The position numbers and the translations under genes are program-made. 64,000 nt of DNA from Candidatus Gullanella endobia. GTDB lineage: Bacteria; Pseudomonadota; Gammaproteobacteria; Enterobacterales; Enterobacteriaceae. Positions within the stretch are counted from its first letter, which is position 1, and every line of letters starts with the position of its first letter. Below the pieces are notes generated by a model. That model was not told where the DNA came from, did not search any database, and worked only from the letters and a program-made list of their open reading frames with translations. This document shows positions 1 to 12,221 of the stretch, piece after piece. The DNA lies in the NCBI RefSeq assembly GCF_900048035.1, contig NZ_LN999832.1, positions 62,001 through 126,000 of the forward strand. Reading direction: 5' to 3'.

Positions 1-318
1 TTCTGTAAAGCTTTTAATGCTAAAACTGAGAATATTGAAAAAGGATTATCAATTCCAGTTGTGATCACTGTATATTCCGACCGTTCTTTTGATTTTTTTA
101 CTAAAACTCCACCAGCCGCTGTTCTGTTAAAGAAAGCCGCAGGTATTAAATCCGGTTCTGCTAAACCAAACAAAGATAAAATCGGTAAAGTGACCAACGG
201 ACAAATCCGTGAAATTGCTAAAACTAAAACACCTGACATGACTGGTGCTGATGCAGAAGCGATAATACGCTCTATTATTGGTACTGCGTATTCCATGGGT
301 CTAATAGTAGAGGATTAA
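1..318 (+). CDS. rplK: 50S ribosomal protein L11, C-terminal part (cut by window edge)
   Basis: The reading frame is open from base 1. It gives 105 residues that follow E. coli L11 from about residue 38 to the end, so about 37 residues lie outside the window. L11 sits at the base of the L7/L12 stalk, binds 23S rRNA in the GTPase-associated centre and is needed for factor-dependent GTP hydrolysis. Visible family signatures are the proline-rich linker [16 protein letters not shown], the C-terminal RNA-binding stretch around [14 protein letters not shown], and the terminal SMGLIVED. The stop lies 10 bases before the rplA start, as in the enterobacterial rplKA operon. A GTG at 61 is internal and not the start. 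Confidence 0.97.
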   Translation, partial: FCKAFNAKTENIEKGLSIPVVITVYSDRSFDFFTKTPPAAVLLKKAAGIKSGSAKPNKDKIGKVTNGQIREIAKTKTPDMTGADAEAIIRSIIGTAYSMGLIVED

Positions 319-328
319 GGATTAAGGA

Positions 329-1033
329 ATGGCTAGATTTACTAAACGTATACGTGTTATCCGTGATAAAGTTGATTTAAAAAAGCAGTACGATATTAAC
401 GAAGCCATAGCACTATTGAAAGAATTTTCTACTGCAAAGTTTATCGAAAGTTTTGATGTTGCTATTAATCTTGGTATTGATGCTCGTAAATCTGAGCAAA
501 ACGTTCGTGGCGCTACTGTCTTGCCACATGGAACCGGTCGCAGCGTATGTGTCGCTGTGTTTACTCAAGGCGAAAATGTGGAAAAAGCAATAGTTGCTGG
601 TGCAGATATAGTTGGTATGGATGATCTATCTGATCAAATTAAAAAAGGTAAGCTTAATTTTGATGTGCTTATTGCTTCTCCGGATGTAATGCATTTTGTT
701 GGTCAACTTGGTCAGATTCTTGGTCCACGTGGCCTAATGCCAAATCCAAAAGTTGGTACTGTAACTACTAATATTACTGAAGCAGTTAAAAACGCAAAAT
801 CTGGTCAGATACGCTATCGAAATGATAAAAATGGTATTATCCATACTACTATTGGAAAAATAAACTTTGAATCTAGTAAATTAAAAGATAATTTAGAAGC
901 TCTAATAGAAGAGCTTAATAAAACTAAACCAACACAAAATAAAGGAATCTATATTAAAAAAGTAAGTTTATCTACTACAATGGGCGCAGGTATCACTGTT
1001 GATCAAAATAGCCTTGCTAATATAACCACTTAA
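329..1033 (+). CDS. rplA: 50S ribosomal protein L1
   Basis: The 234-residue product has the length of E. coli L1. L1 forms the mobile L1 stalk near the ribosomal E site and, in E. coli, represses its own rplKA mRNA. The conserved block [18 protein letters not shown] lies near residues 128-145, and the RNA-binding N-terminus [12 protein letters not shown] is present. The ATG at 329 follows an AAGG about 8 bases upstream, within the end of rplK, which suggests coupled translation. A gap of over 300 bases separates it from rplJ. Any L1 autoregulatory site at the rplK start would lie outside the window. Confidence 0.98.
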   Translation: MARFTKRIRVIRDKVDLKKQYDINEAIALLKEFSTAKFIESFDVAINLGIDARKSEQNVRGATVLPHGTGRSVCVAVFTQGENVEKAIVAGADIVGMDDLSDQIKKGKLNFDVLIASPDVMHFVGQLGQILGPRGLMPNPKVGTVTTNITEAVKNAKSGQIRYRNDKNGIIHTTIGKINFESSKLKDNLEALIEELNKTKPTQNKGIYIKKVSLSTTMGAGITVDQNSLANITT

Positions 1034-1346
1034 TTATTACTTTACGTAGGCGTTAAATTTGTCTAGAATTTACTATTTCTTATTTAGTTAAAAATAGTTA
1101 TACATTTTTATTTTTAACTTCTGGCATAATAAGATTTTTTAATTAGAGCTTATATATAACGTAGATAAGTCTTCTAAAAAATTACTGGTATGTATTATAC
1201 CGATCAGTTTTTAAATAGACGGAAACATAGCTTGATAAAAAATTTTATTTCCTGGATTTTATTTATCGTATCTAGATGTTTATCTTCTTTACAAGGACAT
1301 GAAGTGAGTTCTAAGTGAATCTCAATAAATTCAGGAGTACAATCTA
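1034..1346 (+). promoter_or_regulatory. rplA-rplJ intergenic leader region
   Basis: These 313 bases carry no gene. In E. coli the equivalent interval holds the rplJ promoter and the long mRNA leader to which the L10-L12 complex binds to repress rplJL. The similar spacing suggests that a leader is kept here. The only element I can point to with confidence is the ribosome binding site AGGAG at 1333-1337, 9 bases before the rplJ ATG. I could not fold the leader, so its operator function is inferred from position. Confidence 0.4.
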
Positions 1347-1844
1347 ATGGCATTAACTCTTCAAGATAAAAAATTAATTGTTCATGAAGTCAATAAAGTA
1401 GCCAAGGGTGCACTGTCTGCTGTTATTGCGGATTCCAGTGGAATATCAGTAAACAGAATAACTGAACTTCGTAAAGCGGGTCGTAAAGTCTGTGTTTACA
1501 TACGCGTTGTTCGTAACACGTTAATGCGCTACGTCGTTGACGGTACTCCTTTTGAGTGCTTAAAAAGCATGTTTATTGGTCCAACTATGATTGCTTTTTC
1601 TAAAGAAAATCCAGGTACTGCTGCTCGTTTGTTTAAAGCTTTTTCTAAAGAAAATACTGATTTTGAAATTAAAGCTGCAGCCTTTGAAGGCGAAGTTATT
1701 TTGGCATCACAGATAGATCGTCTAGCTACTCTTTTAACTTATGAAGAAGCAATTATCCGATTAATGTTGGTTATGAAAGAAGCTTCTGTAGGAAAACTAG
1801 TTCGTGTATTATTTGCAGTGTATAATCATAAATATACATCTTAA
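1347..1844 (+). CDS. rplJ: 50S ribosomal protein L10
   Basis: The 165-residue product equals E. coli L10 in length. L10 anchors the L7/L12 dimers on 23S rRNA at the stalk base and, together with L12, represses its own operon in E. coli. The N-terminus [16 protein letters not shown] matches the family. The centre shows [12 protein letters not shown], followed by the GPTMIAFS motif of the rRNA-binding domain. The C-terminal helix that recruits L12 is present and lysine-rich. A strong AGGAG precedes the ATG. The gap to rplL is about 70 bases. Confidence 0.97.
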   Translation: MALTLQDKKLIVHEVNKVAKGALSAVIADSSGISVNRITELRKAGRKVCVYIRVVRNTLMRYVVDGTPFECLKSMFIGPTMIAFSKENPGTAARLFKAFSKENTDFEIKAAAFEGEVILASQIDRLATLLTYEEAIIRLMLVMKEASVGKLVRVLFAVYNHKYTS

Positions 1845-1916
1845 ATACTGATTTGATTCTAAAATTATTGCAAATATACAAATACTTTTTTTTTGAATTT
1901 TTTAGGAACACTTGTT

Positions 1917-2285
1917 ATGTTTATTACTAAAGAACAAATTCTAGATGCAATTTCAGAAATGTCTGTTGTAGATGTAGCTGCACTAATTTCTATGATGGAA
2001 GAAAAATTTGGTGTTTCTAGCACTGCTACTGTTACTGTTTCTGAAAGTAAACCATCTGAAGCTGTTGAAGAAAAAACTGAGTTTAATGTTATTCTTAGCA
2101 CAATTGGTGTGAACAAAATTGCCGTCATTAAAGCTGTGCGTAGTATTATCGGTCTTGGGCTAAAAGAAGCTAAAGACTTAGTTGAATCAACACCTGCTAT
2201 TTTAAAAGAAAATATAAGCAAAGATGACGCTGAAACACTAAAAAAAGCTTTAGAAGAAGCTGGTGCTTCTGTTGAAGTTAAATGA
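1917..2285 (+). CDS. rplL: 50S ribosomal protein L7/L12
   Basis: The 122-residue product is one residue longer than E. coli L7/L12. It forms the flexible stalk that recruits and stimulates translational GTPases. The N-terminal dimerisation domain ([15 protein letters not shown]) is followed by a hinge around residues 38-54, here rich in Ser, Thr, Val and Glu rather than Ala. The conserved C-terminal domain contains [13 protein letters not shown] and ends in SVEVK. I chose the ATG at 1917 because it aligns with the family start and follows AGGAA at 1904-1908. The frame is open back to a TTG at 1893, but that would add eight unrelated residues. A transcription attenuator follows the gene. Confidence 0.96.
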   Translation: MFITKEQILDAISEMSVVDVAALISMMEEKFGVSSTATVTVSESKPSEAVEEKTEFNVILSTIGVNKIAVIKAVRSIIGLGLKEAKDLVESTPAILKENISKDDAETLKKALEEAGASVEVK

Positions 2286-2328
2286 ATTAATTTTACAAGT
2301 TTCAGCTTACAGCCTGAATTAGGCTAAC

Positions 2329-2358
2329 GGCTGGTGATTTTTTATCACCAGCCTTTTT
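2329..2358 (+). terminator. Intrinsic terminator / attenuator between rplL and rpoB
   Basis: A perfect 10-bp stem (GGCTGGTGAT at 2329-2338, ATCACCAGCC at 2344-2353) with a TTTTT loop is followed by TTTTT. It lies 44 bases after rplL and 259 bases before rpoB. In E. coli an attenuator at this position lowers rpoBC transcription relative to the ribosomal genes. The GC-rich stem stands out in AT-rich surroundings, which suggests it is maintained. Confidence 0.85.
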
Positions 2359-2617
2359 GCTCTATAAGGAATTAGTAGTATTTTACACTATTTAATTACT
2401 AATTAGCTTTAATATTTTCTATTGAAAACTTGATATATTATGTTACATATCAAACCTTCTAGCTCAAAAGTTCAATAAAAATTAATTTAAAAAATAATAG
2501 AAATAAACATTCTGGAGAAAATATCAAAAAAAAATTAATCATAGTAAATAGTATTACATATGCTGTTCTAGCAGAGCAGACAGAATAAGTTGGCTTATTA
2601 GCTATCTGAGGAACCCT

Positions 2618-5600
2618 ATGGTTTACTCCTATACCGAAAAAAAACGCATTCGTAAGGATTTCGGGAAACGTCCAAAGATTTTGGATGTTCCTTATCTTTT
2701 ATCTATCCAAATTGACTCATTTCAGAAGTTTATAGAGAAAGATCCGGAGGGTCAGTATGGTCTGGAAGCAGCTTTCCGTTCCGTATTCCCGATACAAAGT
2801 TATAGTGGTAATTCTGAATTACAATATGTTAGTTACCGCCTTAGTGATCCTGTTTTTGATGTTAAAGAATGTCAAATCCGTAGTATGACATTTTCCGCAG
2901 CACTCCGTGTAAAACTACGTCTTATTATTTACGAACGAGAGATGTTGGAAGGTACAGTAAAAAACATTAAAGAACAAGAAGTATATATGGGTGAAATTCC
3001 GCTTATGACTGATAATGGTACCTTTATTATCAACGGCATTGAGCGTGTTATTGTTTCTCAGCTACACCGTAGTCCTGGTGTATTTTTTGACAGTGATAAG
3101 GGTAAAACGCACTCTTCCGGTAAAGTGTTATATAACGCACGTATTATTCCTTATCGCGGCTCTTGGTTAGATTTTGAATTTGACCCAAAAGATAACTTAT
3201 TTTTCCGTATTGACCGTCGACGTAAATTACCAGTAACTATTATTTTACGCGCGTTGAACTACAATACTAATCAAATCCTGGATCTATTTTTTAACAAAGT
3301 TAAGTATAACATTCAAGAAAACAAGCTAAAAATGGAACTATTTCCTGAGCGCTTGCGTGGTGAAACTGCCTCATTTGATATCAAAGCTAACGGCATTCTC
3401 TATATTGAAAAAGGTCGCCGAATTACAACGCGTCATATTCGCCATCTAGAAAAAGATGAAATTTCACAAATAGAAGTCCCTATCGAATATATTGTTGGTA
3501 AGGTAGTAGCAAAAGATTATATTGATGAAAATACTGGTGAAATCATCGTTACTGCTAATACAGAACTGACATTAGACTTCCTGACTAAATTACGACAAGT
3601 AGGTTATAAATGTATCGAAACGCTATTCACTAATGATTTAGATCATGGCGCTTATATTTCCGAAACGTTGCGTGTCGATTCGACTAGTGATCGTTTAAGT
3701 GCACTAATAGAAATCTATCGTATAATGCGTCCCGGTGAACCACCTACTCGCGAAGCAGCAGAAAATCTATTTGAAAATCTATTCTTCTCTGAAGAACGTT
3801 ATGATTTGTCTGCAGTTGGTCGAATGAAATTCAATCGCTCTCTTTTGCGTGAAGAAATTGAAGGTTCTAGTATTTTAAGCGAAGATGACATTATTTCAGT
3901 AATAAAAAAACTTATCGATATTCGTAATGGTAAAGATGAAATCGACGATATTGATCACCTTGGTAACCGTCGTATCCGTTCAGTGGGAGAGATGGCAGAA
4001 AATCAATTCCGTATTGGTTTAGTACGTGTAGAACGCGCAGTCAAAGAGCGTTTATCCTTAGGTGATTTAGATACCTTGATGCCTCAAGATATGATCAATG
4101 CTAAGCCAATTTCAGCAGCAGTAAAAGAATTCTTTGGCTCTAGCCAATTATCACAATTTATGGATCAAAATAATCCGTTATCCGAAATTACTCATAAACG
4201 CCGTATTTCTGCGTTAGGACCAGGTGGTTTAACTCGAGAACGCGCTGGTTTTGAAGTACGTGATGTACACCCAACTCATTACGGGCGTGTATGCCCAATC
4301 GAAACCCCGGAAGGGCCAAATATAGGTCTTATTAACTCACTCTCCGTATATGCCCAAGTTAATGAATATGGTTTCTTAGAAACACCTTATCGTCGTGTAA
4401 AAAATGGTGTGCTGACTGACGAAATTTATTATCTTTCAGCAATTGAAGAAGGTAATTTTGTTATCGCTCAGGCTAATACTAACATTGATAATAATGGCTG
4501 TTTTGTTGATGATTTAGTTAGCTGTAGAAATAAAGGTGAATCAAGTTTATTTAGGCGCGATCAAATTGATTATATGGATGTTTCTACTCAACAGGTAGTC
4601 TCGGTCGGTGCCTCTCTAATTCCATTTTTAGAACACGACGATGCTAATCGCGCTTTAATGGGCGCGAATATGCAACGTCAAGCAGTACCAACTCTTCGTA
4701 CTGAAAAACCTCTTGTTGGTACTGGAATGGAACGCGCTGTCGCTGTTGACTCTGGTGTTACCGCCGTAGCAAAACGTGGTGGAACAGTACAATACATAGA
4801 TGCATCACGTATTGTAATTAATGTCAATTCAGATGAATTGTATCCGGGTGAAGCAGGCATAGATATTTATAACTTAACTAAATATGTCCGTTCTAATCAA
4901 AACACTTGTATTAATCAAACTTCTTGCGTTTCGTTAGGTGAAATTGTTGAACGAGGAGATGTTCTAGCTGATGGCCCGTCTACTGATCTAGGTGAACTAG
5001 CACTAGGTCAGAATATGCGCATCGCATTTATGCCATGGAATGGATATAATTTTGAAGACTCAATGCTTATTTCTGAACGCGTAGTACAGGAAGATCGTTT
5101 TACCAGTATTCATATTCAAGAACTAGCATGCATATCCCGTGATACTAAACTAGGACCTGAAGAAATTACTGCGGATATTCCGAATGTAGGTGAAGCTGCA
5201 CTCTCTAGATTAGATGAGTCTGGTATTGTTTATATTGGCGCAGAAGTAACAGGAAACGACATTTTAGTAGGTAAAGTAACCCCAAAAGGAGAAACTCAAC
5301 TAACACCAGAAGAAAAACTTCTGCGCGCTATCTTCGGTGAAAAAGCCTCTGACGTAAAAGATTCATCACTTCGTGTACCGAACGGTGTTTCTGGTACTGT
5401 TATTGATGTACAAGTATTTACTCGTGACGGCGTAGAAAAAGACAAACGTGCTTTAGAAATTGAAGAAATGCAACTTAGACAAGTCAAAAAGGACCTGACC
5501 GAAGAATTAAAAATCTTTGAAGCTGGTTTGTTTTCTTGTATTCGCGATGTATTGATCTCTGGCGGTATTGAAGCAGAAAATCTAAATAAACTAACTCAAG

Positions 5601-6640
5601 AACACTGGCTTGAATTAAATTTAGTTGACAAAGAAAAACAAAAACAGCTTGAACAACTTGTTAAGCAATATAATGCGCTTAAACTTAAATTTAAGAAAAA
5701 ATTAGAAGGTAAACACCATAAAATTACTCAAGGTGATGATTTAGCTCCAGGCGTACTAAAAATCATTAAAGTTTATTTAGCAGTAAAACGTCAGATTCAA
5801 CCAGGCGATAAGATGGCAGGTCGTCACGGTAATAAAGGTGTTATTTCCAAAATTAATCCAATTGAAGATATGCCTTACGAAGAAAATGGTATTCCAGTGG
5901 ATATCGTTTTAAATCCTCTAGGTGTACCGTCACGTATGAATATTGGACAAATTTTAGAAACTCATCTAGGAATGGCAGCAAAAGGTATTGGTGATAAAAT
6001 CAATATTATGCTGAAACAACATGAAAAAGCAGTTAAGCTACGTGAATTTATTCAGCAAGCTTATAACCTGGGTGATAATATACGACAAAAAGTAGATCTT
6101 TCTACTTTTTCCGATGAAGAAGTGCTGTGCTTAGCAGAAAATTTAAAAAAAGGTATGCCGATCGCTACGCCAGTATTTGATGGTGCTAAAGAAAAAGAAA
6201 TCAAGGAGATGCTTCAGCTTGGTGGATTGCCGAGTTCCGGTCAAATTACTTTATTTGACGGTCGCACTGGTGAAAAATTTGAACGAAAAGTTACAGTAGG
6301 TTACATGTATATGCTAAAACTCAATCATTTAGTTGATGATAAAATGCATGCACGTTCTACTGGTTCTTATAGTTTAGTTACTCAGCAGCCACTTGGTGGT
6401 AAAGCTCAGTTTGGTGGACAGCGATTTGGAGAAATGGAAGTATGGGCGCTAGAAGCCTATGGTGCAGCCTATACCTTGCAAGAAATGCTTACTGTTAAAT
6501 CAGATGATGTTAATGGTCGCACTAAAATGTATAAAAACATCGTGGATAGCAATCATATTATGGAACCCGGTATGCCAGAATCTTTTAATGTTTTATTAAA
6601 AGAGATTCGTTCACTGGGTATCAATATCGAGCTAGAATAA
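2618..6640 (+). CDS. rpoB: DNA-directed RNA polymerase subunit beta
   Basis: The 1340-residue product is two residues shorter than E. coli RpoB, ending INIELE. It forms one jaw of RNA polymerase and part of the active site. The N-terminus [19 protein letters not shown] is family-typical. The rifampicin pocket is present and unmutated, with [14 protein letters not shown] followed by [14 protein letters not shown], so the residues equivalent to D516, H526 and S531 are wild type. The catalytic lysine region reads [15 protein letters not shown], and the C-terminal anchor with [20 protein letters not shown] is intact. It lies downstream of the rplL attenuator and 97 bases upstream of rpoC, presumably co-transcribed. 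No frameshift or large gap was seen. Confidence 0.99.
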   Translation: MVYSYTEKKRIRKDFGKRPKILDVPYLLSIQIDSFQKFIEKDPEGQYGLEAAFRSVFPIQSYSGNSELQYVSYRLSDPVFDVKECQIRSMTFSAALRVKLRLIIYEREMLEGTVKNIKEQEVYMGEIPLMTDNGTFIINGIERVIVSQLHRSPGVFFDSDKGKTHSSGKVLYNARIIPYRGSWLDFEFDPKDNLFFRIDRRRKLPVTIILRALNYNTNQILDLFFNKVKYNIQENKLKMELFPERLRGETASFDIKANGILYIEKGRRITTRHIRHLEKDEISQIEVPIEYIVGKVVAKDYIDENTGEIIVTANTELTLDFLTKLRQVGYKCIETLFTNDLDHGAYISETLRVDSTSDRLSALIEIYRIMRPGEPPTREAAENLFENLFFSEERYDLSAVGRMKFNRSLLREEIEGSSILSEDDIISVIKKLIDIRNGKDEIDDIDHLGNRRIRSVGEMAENQFRIGLVRVERAVKERLSLGDLDTLMPQDMINAKPISAAVKEFFGSSQLSQFMDQNNPLSEITHKRRISALGPGGLTRERAGFEVRDVHPTHYGRVCPIETPEGPNIGLINSLSVYAQVNEYGFLETPYRRVKNGVLTDEIYYLSAIEEGNFVIAQANTNIDNNGCFVDDLVSCRNKGESSLFRRDQIDYMDVSTQQVVSVGASLIPFLEHDDANRALMGANMQRQAVPTLRTEKPLVGTGMERAVAVDSGVTAVAKRGGTVQYIDASRIVINVNSDELYPGEAGIDIYNLTKYVRSNQNTCINQTSCVSLGEIVERGDVLADGPSTDLGELALGQNMRIAFMPWNGYNFEDSMLISERVVQEDRFTSIHIQELACISRDTKLGPEEITADIPNVGEAALSRLDESGIVYIGAEVTGNDILVGKVTPKGETQLTPEEKLLRAIFGEKASDVKDSSLRVPNGVSGTVIDVQVFTRDGVEKDKRALEIEEMQLRQVKKDLTEELKIFEAGLFSCIRDVLISGGIEAENLNKLTQEHWLELNLVDKEKQKQLEQLVKQYNALKLKFKKKLEGKHHKITQGDDLAPGVLKIIKVYLAVKRQIQPGDKMAGRHGNKGVISKINPIEDMPYEENGIPVDIVLNPLGVPSRMNIGQILETHLGMAAKGIGDKINIMLKQHEKAVKLREFIQQAYNLGDNIRQKVDLSTFSDEEVLCLAENLKKGMPIATPVFDGAKEKEIKEMLQLGGLPSSGQITLFDGRTGEKFERKVTVGYMYMLKLNHLVDDKMHARSTGSYSLVTQQPLGGKAQFGGQRFGEMEVWALEAYGAAYTLQEMLTVKSDDVNGRTKMYKNIVDSNHIMEPGMPESFNVLLKEIRSLGINIELE

Positions 6641-6737
6641 GATTAATTTTTCTGCTTGGGTGCGGATTCGCACTGGTAATAAGGAAACCTGAGTGTTTCA
6701 GGTACCTAACAGATCCAACTCTGACAGGAGTTAATCC

Positions 6738-9700
6738 GTGAAAGATTTACTTATGTTTCTAAAATCGCAAACTAAAACTGAAGAGTTTAATGCAATAAAA
6801 ATTTCTCTAGCCTCACCAGACATGATCCGTTCTTGGTCGTTTGGTGAAGTAAAAAAGCCGGAAACAATTAACTATCGTACTTTTAAACCCGAGCGAGATG
6901 GTCTTTTTTGCGCCCGTATTTTTGGACCGGTCAAAGACTATGAATGTCTATGCGGTAAGTATAAACGTTTGAAACATCGCGGTGTTATCTGTGAAAAATG
7001 TGGTGTTGAAGTAACTCAAACTAAGGTAAGACGTGAACGTATGGGTCATATCGAATTAGCTTCGCCTACTGCTCATATCTGGTTTTTAAAATCGTTACCG
7101 TCTCGCATTGGTTTATTGTTAGATATGCCACTGCGTGATATTGAACGCGTGCTATATTTTGAATCTTATGTTGTAGTTGAAGCTGGTATGAGTAACCTTG
7201 AACACCATCAGATCTTAACCGAAGAACAGTATTTAGATGCTCTAGAAGAATTTGGTGATGAATTCGATGCTAAGATGGGTGCTGAAGCAATTCAAAGTCT
7301 ATTAAAAAAAATAGATATAGAACAAGAATGCAATCAGCTTCGAGAAGAGTTAGAAGAAATTCATTCTGAAACTAAGCGTAAGAAATTAACGAAACGAATT
7401 AAAATGTTAGAAGCTTTCCAACTATCTGGAAATAAACCAGAATGGATGATTTTAACTGTTTTACCAATACTACCACCAGATTTACGTCCACTAGTACCAC
7501 TAGAAGGTGGTCGTTTTGCGACATCAGATCTAAATGATTTATATCGTCGGGTAATTAATCGTAATAATCGCTTAAAGCGTTTGCTAGATCTTTCTGCGCC
7601 AGATATCATTGTTCGTAACGAAAAGCGTATGCTACAAGAAGCAGTCGATGCATTATTAGATAATGGTCGTCGTGGCCGCGCCATTACTAGTTCTAATAAG
7701 CGTCCATTAAAATCGTTAGCCGATATGATTAAAGGTAAGCAAGGACGATTTCGTCAGAACTTACTTGGAAAACGTGTTGACTATTCCGGTCGTTCAGTAA
7801 TTACTGTTGGTCCGTATCTGCATCTGCATCAGTGTGGTCTACCAAAAAAAATGGCGCTAGAATTATTTAAACCTTTCATTTATGGCAAATTAGAATTACG
7901 TGGTTTAGCAACTACTATCAAGGCGGCTAAAAAAATGGTTGAACGTGAAGAGGCCATAGTATGGGATATACTCGATGAAGTTATCCGAGAACATCCAGTT
8001 ATGCTTAATCGAGCACCAACGTTACACCGTCTTGGTATCCAAGCATTTGAACCAATACTAATTGAAGGTAAAGCTATTCAGCTACATCCATTGGTATGTG
8101 CGGCATATAATGCTGACTTCGATGGTGACCAGATGGCTGTCCATGTGCCACTGACGTTAGAAGCTCAATTGGAAGCACGTGCACTGATGATGTCAACTAA
8201 CAATATCTTATCACCTGCCAATGGTGAACCAATTATTGTGCCATCCCAGGATGTTGTTCTAGGCTTATATTATATGACCCGCGATCGTATTAATAGCAAA
8301 GGTGAAGGGATGGTACTAACTGGACCGAAAGAAGCAGAACATGTTTATCACGCCGGAATAGCTGAACTTCATGCTCGCGTTAAAGTACGTATCACTGAGT
8401 ATAATAAACGTGATAATGGCGAGTTTATAGAAAATACTCATCTGGTAGACACTACTGTTGGTCGTGCTATCCTATGGATGATAGTCCCGAAAGGATTACC
8501 GTTTTTGCTAGTAAACCAGGTATTAGGAAAAAAGACCATATCTAAGATGCTCAATACCTGTTATCGCGTATTGGGTTTAAAATCTACCGTTATCTTTGCT
8601 GACCAGATCATGTATACCGGATTTTCCTATGCTGCTCGCTCTGGCTCATCTGTCGGTATTGACGATATGGTGATTCCGAAAGAGAAAGCCGAAATCATTG
8701 ATGAAGCTGAAACTGAAGTTGCTGAAATCCAAGAACAGTTTCAGTCAGGTCTGGTTACTGCAGGTGAACGTTATAATAAAGTTATTGATATTTGGACTGC
8801 AGCAAATGAACGCGTCGCTAAAGCAATGATGGATAATTTTTCCAAAGAAGCTGTAATTAATCGTAACGGTGAGGAAGAATGTCAGATCTCGTTTAATAGT
8901 ATCTTTATGATGGCTGATTCTGGTGCACGTGGTTCAGCAGCGCAAATTCGTCAGTTAGCTGGTATGCGTGGGTTAATGACCAAACCTGATGGCTCAATCA
9001 TCGAAACACCGATTACTGCAAATTTTCGTGAAGGTTTAAATGTACTCCAGTATTTTATTTCCACCCACGGCGCGCGTAAAGGTTTAGCTGATACTGCACT
9101 GAAAACAGCTAATTCAGGTTACCTAACCCGCCGTTTAGTCGACGTAGCACAAGATCTAGTGGTAACCGAAGATGATTGCGGGACTTTTTCTGGTATTGTA
9201 ATGACACCGGTTATCGAGGGGGGTGATATTAAAGAGCCGTTACGCGAACGTGTTTTAGGTCGCGTTATAGCGGAAGATGTTCTAAAACTAGGAACTGGAG
9301 ATGTTCTTATAAAACGTAATACTCTTCTAAATGAGCAGTGGTGTGATATATTAGAAGATAATTCCATCGACAGCATTAAGGTACGTTCAGTCGTTACTTG
9401 TGATACTGATTTCGGTGTATGTGCTAATTGCTATGGTCGAGATCTAGCGCGCGGGCATCTAGTAAATAAAGGTGAGAGTATTGGTGTTATCGCTGCTCAA
9501 TCTATTGGTGAACCTGGAACGCAATTGACCATGCGTACATTTCATATCGGTGGAGCTGCATTTCGTGCTGCAATGGAATCTAGAATTCAAGTAAAAAATA
9601 AAGGAAATATCCGTCTTAGCAATGCTAAGTTTGTAATGAACGGCAGTGGTAAATTAGTAATTACTTCACGTAATACTGAGCTAAAATTAGTTGATGAATT

Positions 9701-10958
9701 CGGTCGTACTAAAGAAAGCTATAAAGTACCTTATGGTGCTATAATGGACAAAGGTGATAGCGAAAAAGTTATGAGTGGAGAAATTGTTGCTAAATGGGAT
9801 CCGCATACTATGCCAGTTATTGCTGAAGTCGATGGTTTTGTTCGTTTTATTGATATAATCGATGCTCAAACTATTACCCGTCAAACTGACGAACTAACTG
9901 GTTTATCTTCTATTGTAGTAATGGATACTGCCGAGCGTACTAGTGGTGGTAAAGATCTGCGTCCAGCATTACGTATTGTTGATACTAATGGTAATAATGT
10001 GCTGTTACCAGGAACTGATATGCCAGCTCAATATTTTCTTCCGGGTAAAACAATCGTCCAACTAGAAGACGGCGCTAAAATTACTAGCGGTGATACGTTA
10101 GCACGTCTTCCACAGGAAACTAGCGGAACTAAGGATATTACCAGCGGATTACCTCGAGTTGCAGATTTATTTGAAGCTCGTCGTCCAAAAGAGCCAGCGA
10201 TTCTAGCTGAAATTACTGGTATCATTTCTTTTGGAAAAGAAACAAAAGGGAAACGTCGCCTAGTTATCTCACCACTAGACGGTAGCGATACATATGAAGA
10301 AATGATTCCAAAATGGCGTCAACTTAACGTATTTGAAGGTGAATGTGTAGAACGTGGTGATATAATTTCTGATGGTCCAGAACCGCCGAATGATATTCTA
10401 CGTTTGCGTGGTATCCATGCAGTAACCCGCTATATCGTCAATGAAGTTCAAGACGTTTATCGTCTTCAGGGAGTGAAGATTAACGATAAACATATTGAAG
10501 TTATCGTTCGTCAGATGTTACGTAAGGCAACGATTATCAGCAGCAATAGTTTAGAATTTCTAGAAGGTGAACAGGTGGAATATTCACGTATTAAGCTTGC
10601 TAATCGGCAATTAGAAAATGATGGCAAAGCAAAGATCACTTATATTCGTCATCTACTTGGTATTACTAAAGCCTCGCTAGCTACAGAGTCGTTTGTTTCT
10701 GCAGCATCTTTTCAGGAAACTACACGTGTGCTAACTGAGGCTGCAGTAGCCGGGAAACGTGATGAACTACGCGGTCTAAAAGAAAATGTCATCGTTGGAC
10801 GGTTAATTCCAGCTGGAACTGGTTACGCTTATCATCAGGAACGTATGCACCATTATCAGAATAGAGAACCATTAACTGCATCAAAAATTACAGCTGATGA
10901 AGCTTCTGCTAACTTAGCTGAATTATTAAACACAGGTCTAGACAGTAATAAAAACTAA
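6738..10958 (+). CDS. rpoC: DNA-directed RNA polymerase subunit beta'
   Basis: The 1406-residue product is one residue shorter than E. coli RpoC. It carries the catalytic Mg site, seen as [14 protein letters not shown] near residues 458-471. The N-terminal zinc ligands lie in [15 protein letters not shown] and [10 protein letters not shown] second zinc cluster is in [16 protein letters not shown]. The trigger-loop motif [10 protein letters not shown] follows GEPGTQLT. The start is GTG at 6738, as in E. coli, preceded by ACAGGAG. The 97-base gap to rpoB holds a short ACCTGA/TCAGGT hairpin near 6687-6703 of unknown role. A strong intrinsic terminator closes the operon. Confidence 0.99.
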   Translation: MKDLLMFLKSQTKTEEFNAIKISLASPDMIRSWSFGEVKKPETINYRTFKPERDGLFCARIFGPVKDYECLCGKYKRLKHRGVICEKCGVEVTQTKVRRERMGHIELASPTAHIWFLKSLPSRIGLLLDMPLRDIERVLYFESYVVVEAGMSNLEHHQILTEEQYLDALEEFGDEFDAKMGAEAIQSLLKKIDIEQECNQLREELEEIHSETKRKKLTKRIKMLEAFQLSGNKPEWMILTVLPILPPDLRPLVPLEGGRFATSDLNDLYRRVINRNNRLKRLLDLSAPDIIVRNEKRMLQEAVDALLDNGRRGRAITSSNKRPLKSLADMIKGKQGRFRQNLLGKRVDYSGRSVITVGPYLHLHQCGLPKKMALELFKPFIYGKLELRGLATTIKAAKKMVEREEAIVWDILDEVIREHPVMLNRAPTLHRLGIQAFEPILIEGKAIQLHPLVCAAYNADFDGDQMAVHVPLTLEAQLEARALMMSTNNILSPANGEPIIVPSQDVVLGLYYMTRDRINSKGEGMVLTGPKEAEHVYHAGIAELHARVKVRITEYNKRDNGEFIENTHLVDTTVGRAILWMIVPKGLPFLLVNQVLGKKTISKMLNTCYRVLGLKSTVIFADQIMYTGFSYAARSGSSVGIDDMVIPKEKAEIIDEAETEVAEIQEQFQSGLVTAGERYNKVIDIWTAANERVAKAMMDNFSKEAVINRNGEEECQISFNSIFMMADSGARGSAAQIRQLAGMRGLMTKPDGSIIETPITANFREGLNVLQYFISTHGARKGLADTALKTANSGYLTRRLVDVAQDLVVTEDDCGTFSGIVMTPVIEGGDIKEPLRERVLGRVIAEDVLKLGTGDVLIKRNTLLNEQWCDILEDNSIDSIKVRSVVTCDTDFGVCANCYGRDLARGHLVNKGESIGVIAAQSIGEPGTQLTMRTFHIGGAAFRAAMESRIQVKNKGNIRLSNAKFVMNGSGKLVITSRNTELKLVDEFGRTKESYKVPYGAIMDKGDSEKVMSGEIVAKWDPHTMPVIAEVDGFVRFIDIIDAQTITRQTDELTGLSSIVVMDTAERTSGGKDLRPALRIVDTNGNNVLLPGTDMPAQYFLPGKTIVQLEDGAKITSGDTLARLPQETSGTKDITSGLPRVADLFEARRPKEPAILAEITGIISFGKETKGKRRLVISPLDGSDTYEEMIPKWRQLNVFEGECVERGDIISDGPEPPNDILRLRGIHAVTRYIVNEVQDVYRLQGVKINDKHIEVIVRQMLRKATIISSNSLEFLEGEQVEYSRIKLANRQLENDGKAKITYIRHLLGITKASLATESFVSAASFQETTRVLTEAAVAGKRDELRGLKENVIVGRLIPAGTGYAYHQERMHHYQNREPLTASKITADEASANLAELLNTGLDSNKN

Positions 10959-11011
10959 GTATTAAGCTTGTAAAACTATTTTTTATTAACTATTTTAAGG
11001 TAACTATTAAT

Positions 11012-11041
11012 ACAAAACCGCTTATGGAATAGCGGTTTTGT
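11012..11041 (+). terminator. Intrinsic terminator of the rpoBC operon
   Basis: A perfect 11-bp inverted repeat, ACAAAACCGCT (11012-11022) and AGCGGTTTTGT (11031-11041), has an 8-base loop and lies 53 bases after rpoC. The A-run and T-run within the arms would support termination in both directions, so it could also stop read-through from the decayed minus-strand thi operon that ends nearby. Confidence 0.85.
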
Positions 11042-11099
11042 ATCTTAAATAAATCTTATTTTATACCATAATTAGACAGTTTTTCAGTGATAGATACAT

Positions 11100-12210
11100 G
11101 TTCTAAGTAAGATTTAAATCTTTTAAAACAACCTATAATCCTGCCTGTATGAAAACGTTTGCTAATTCTTGCTACGAATGATTATCGTAGGGTATAAATT
11201 GCTTTAATTCTAGCTGATTACTAGCGTAGTCACTTTTCTAAGTTTAGATCCAGCACTTATATTATTATTGCAATAGATACTGCATGCTTATAAAAATAAG
11301 CAGATTCACGAGTTGAAAGGGAAATTTTTGTTTTAGGTATTAAGCAGACATCAAGCATACATGACTTTCAGTAGTTTTGCTTCGTCCATTAAAGATACTG
11401 GTATTATACCTCCAGTATATGGAGGTAATCTAAGAAATGACAAAGAATAGCGGTTCTGACAGTATACATAACGCATATATAGAAGGTGATTAACTACAAT
11501 ATAGTAATCGACATCCCAATTATTAGAAAGATCAATTAGTATTCTAAGTCTCATCCCATTGATTTTATTTTAAACTAAATGATTCGATATTTCAAGCTGA
11601 AAAATCCTGTTTCTATCCGACAATATGATAATTCTGATAAGTAGGCAAATAATAGGTTTCCTAATATACTAATCACATTATCTAGTCCAAAGCCTTTAAG
11701 CTCAATATATTCCGCCTGAAATAATGGTTATACTTCTATTATAAGCAAACTAAATTCTTGACGTATTATAGGCATATAATAATAAAAATAATCGATACCT
11801 ACTTTTTTATACTCTTCGGTGACAAGTAAGATATTGTTAATATCTTTTATCGGATAGCTAAGAGCATTCTCTAATAATCTCTGTTTGATTGAGTATTTTC
11901 GTCTAATATGGTTTTTCATAGAGAAACTACAATAAATACAATCGTTAATACATCTATTATGATAGATGAAGCAGTAAATAAAAAAATTAATAGTTTTACC
12001 GAAATGTTGTCGCGTTAAACTTTATTCTCACTGAACTAGTACTTCAAGATACGGTATCGTGGCCGGCGAAAATAGTGCTATTATTTCTTTTAAGCCTATA
12101 TCTTTTCTACCATCAGTGCTAACTCAACATTACGAGTTATTTAACTTTGAATACGTATAATAATATTATCCTGTAGAATATTTTTGCCAATCTGAAATAA
12201 AGGTAATTAT
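11100..12210 (-). pseudogene. thiH: thiH pseudogene (tyrosine lyase / 2-iminoacetate synthase)
   Basis: Minus-strand translations in shifting frames follow E. coli ThiH along nearly its full length. The pieces include LFSPATIPYLE near the N-terminus, a stretch at 11919-11728 resembling LLLVTGEHQAKVGMDYF, and one at 11554-11351 containing YTGGIIPVSLMDEAKLL (E. coli CTGGIEPASIMDERQL). LSTRES and a QLELKQFIPYDNHS relic follow further on. Stops and frameshifts interrupt it repeatedly, and the ancestral ATG appears as ATA at 12210-12208. The radical-SAM cysteine motif is not recoverable as an intact CxxxCxxC. ThiH made dehydroglycine for the thiazole ring, and that step is lost here. Confidence 0.9.
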
Positions 12211-12221
12211 GTTTACAACTC

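Noticed and set aside
1865-2221. 118-residue open frame antisense to rplL
   Set aside because: Mirror frame of a highly conserved gene; no family resemblance.
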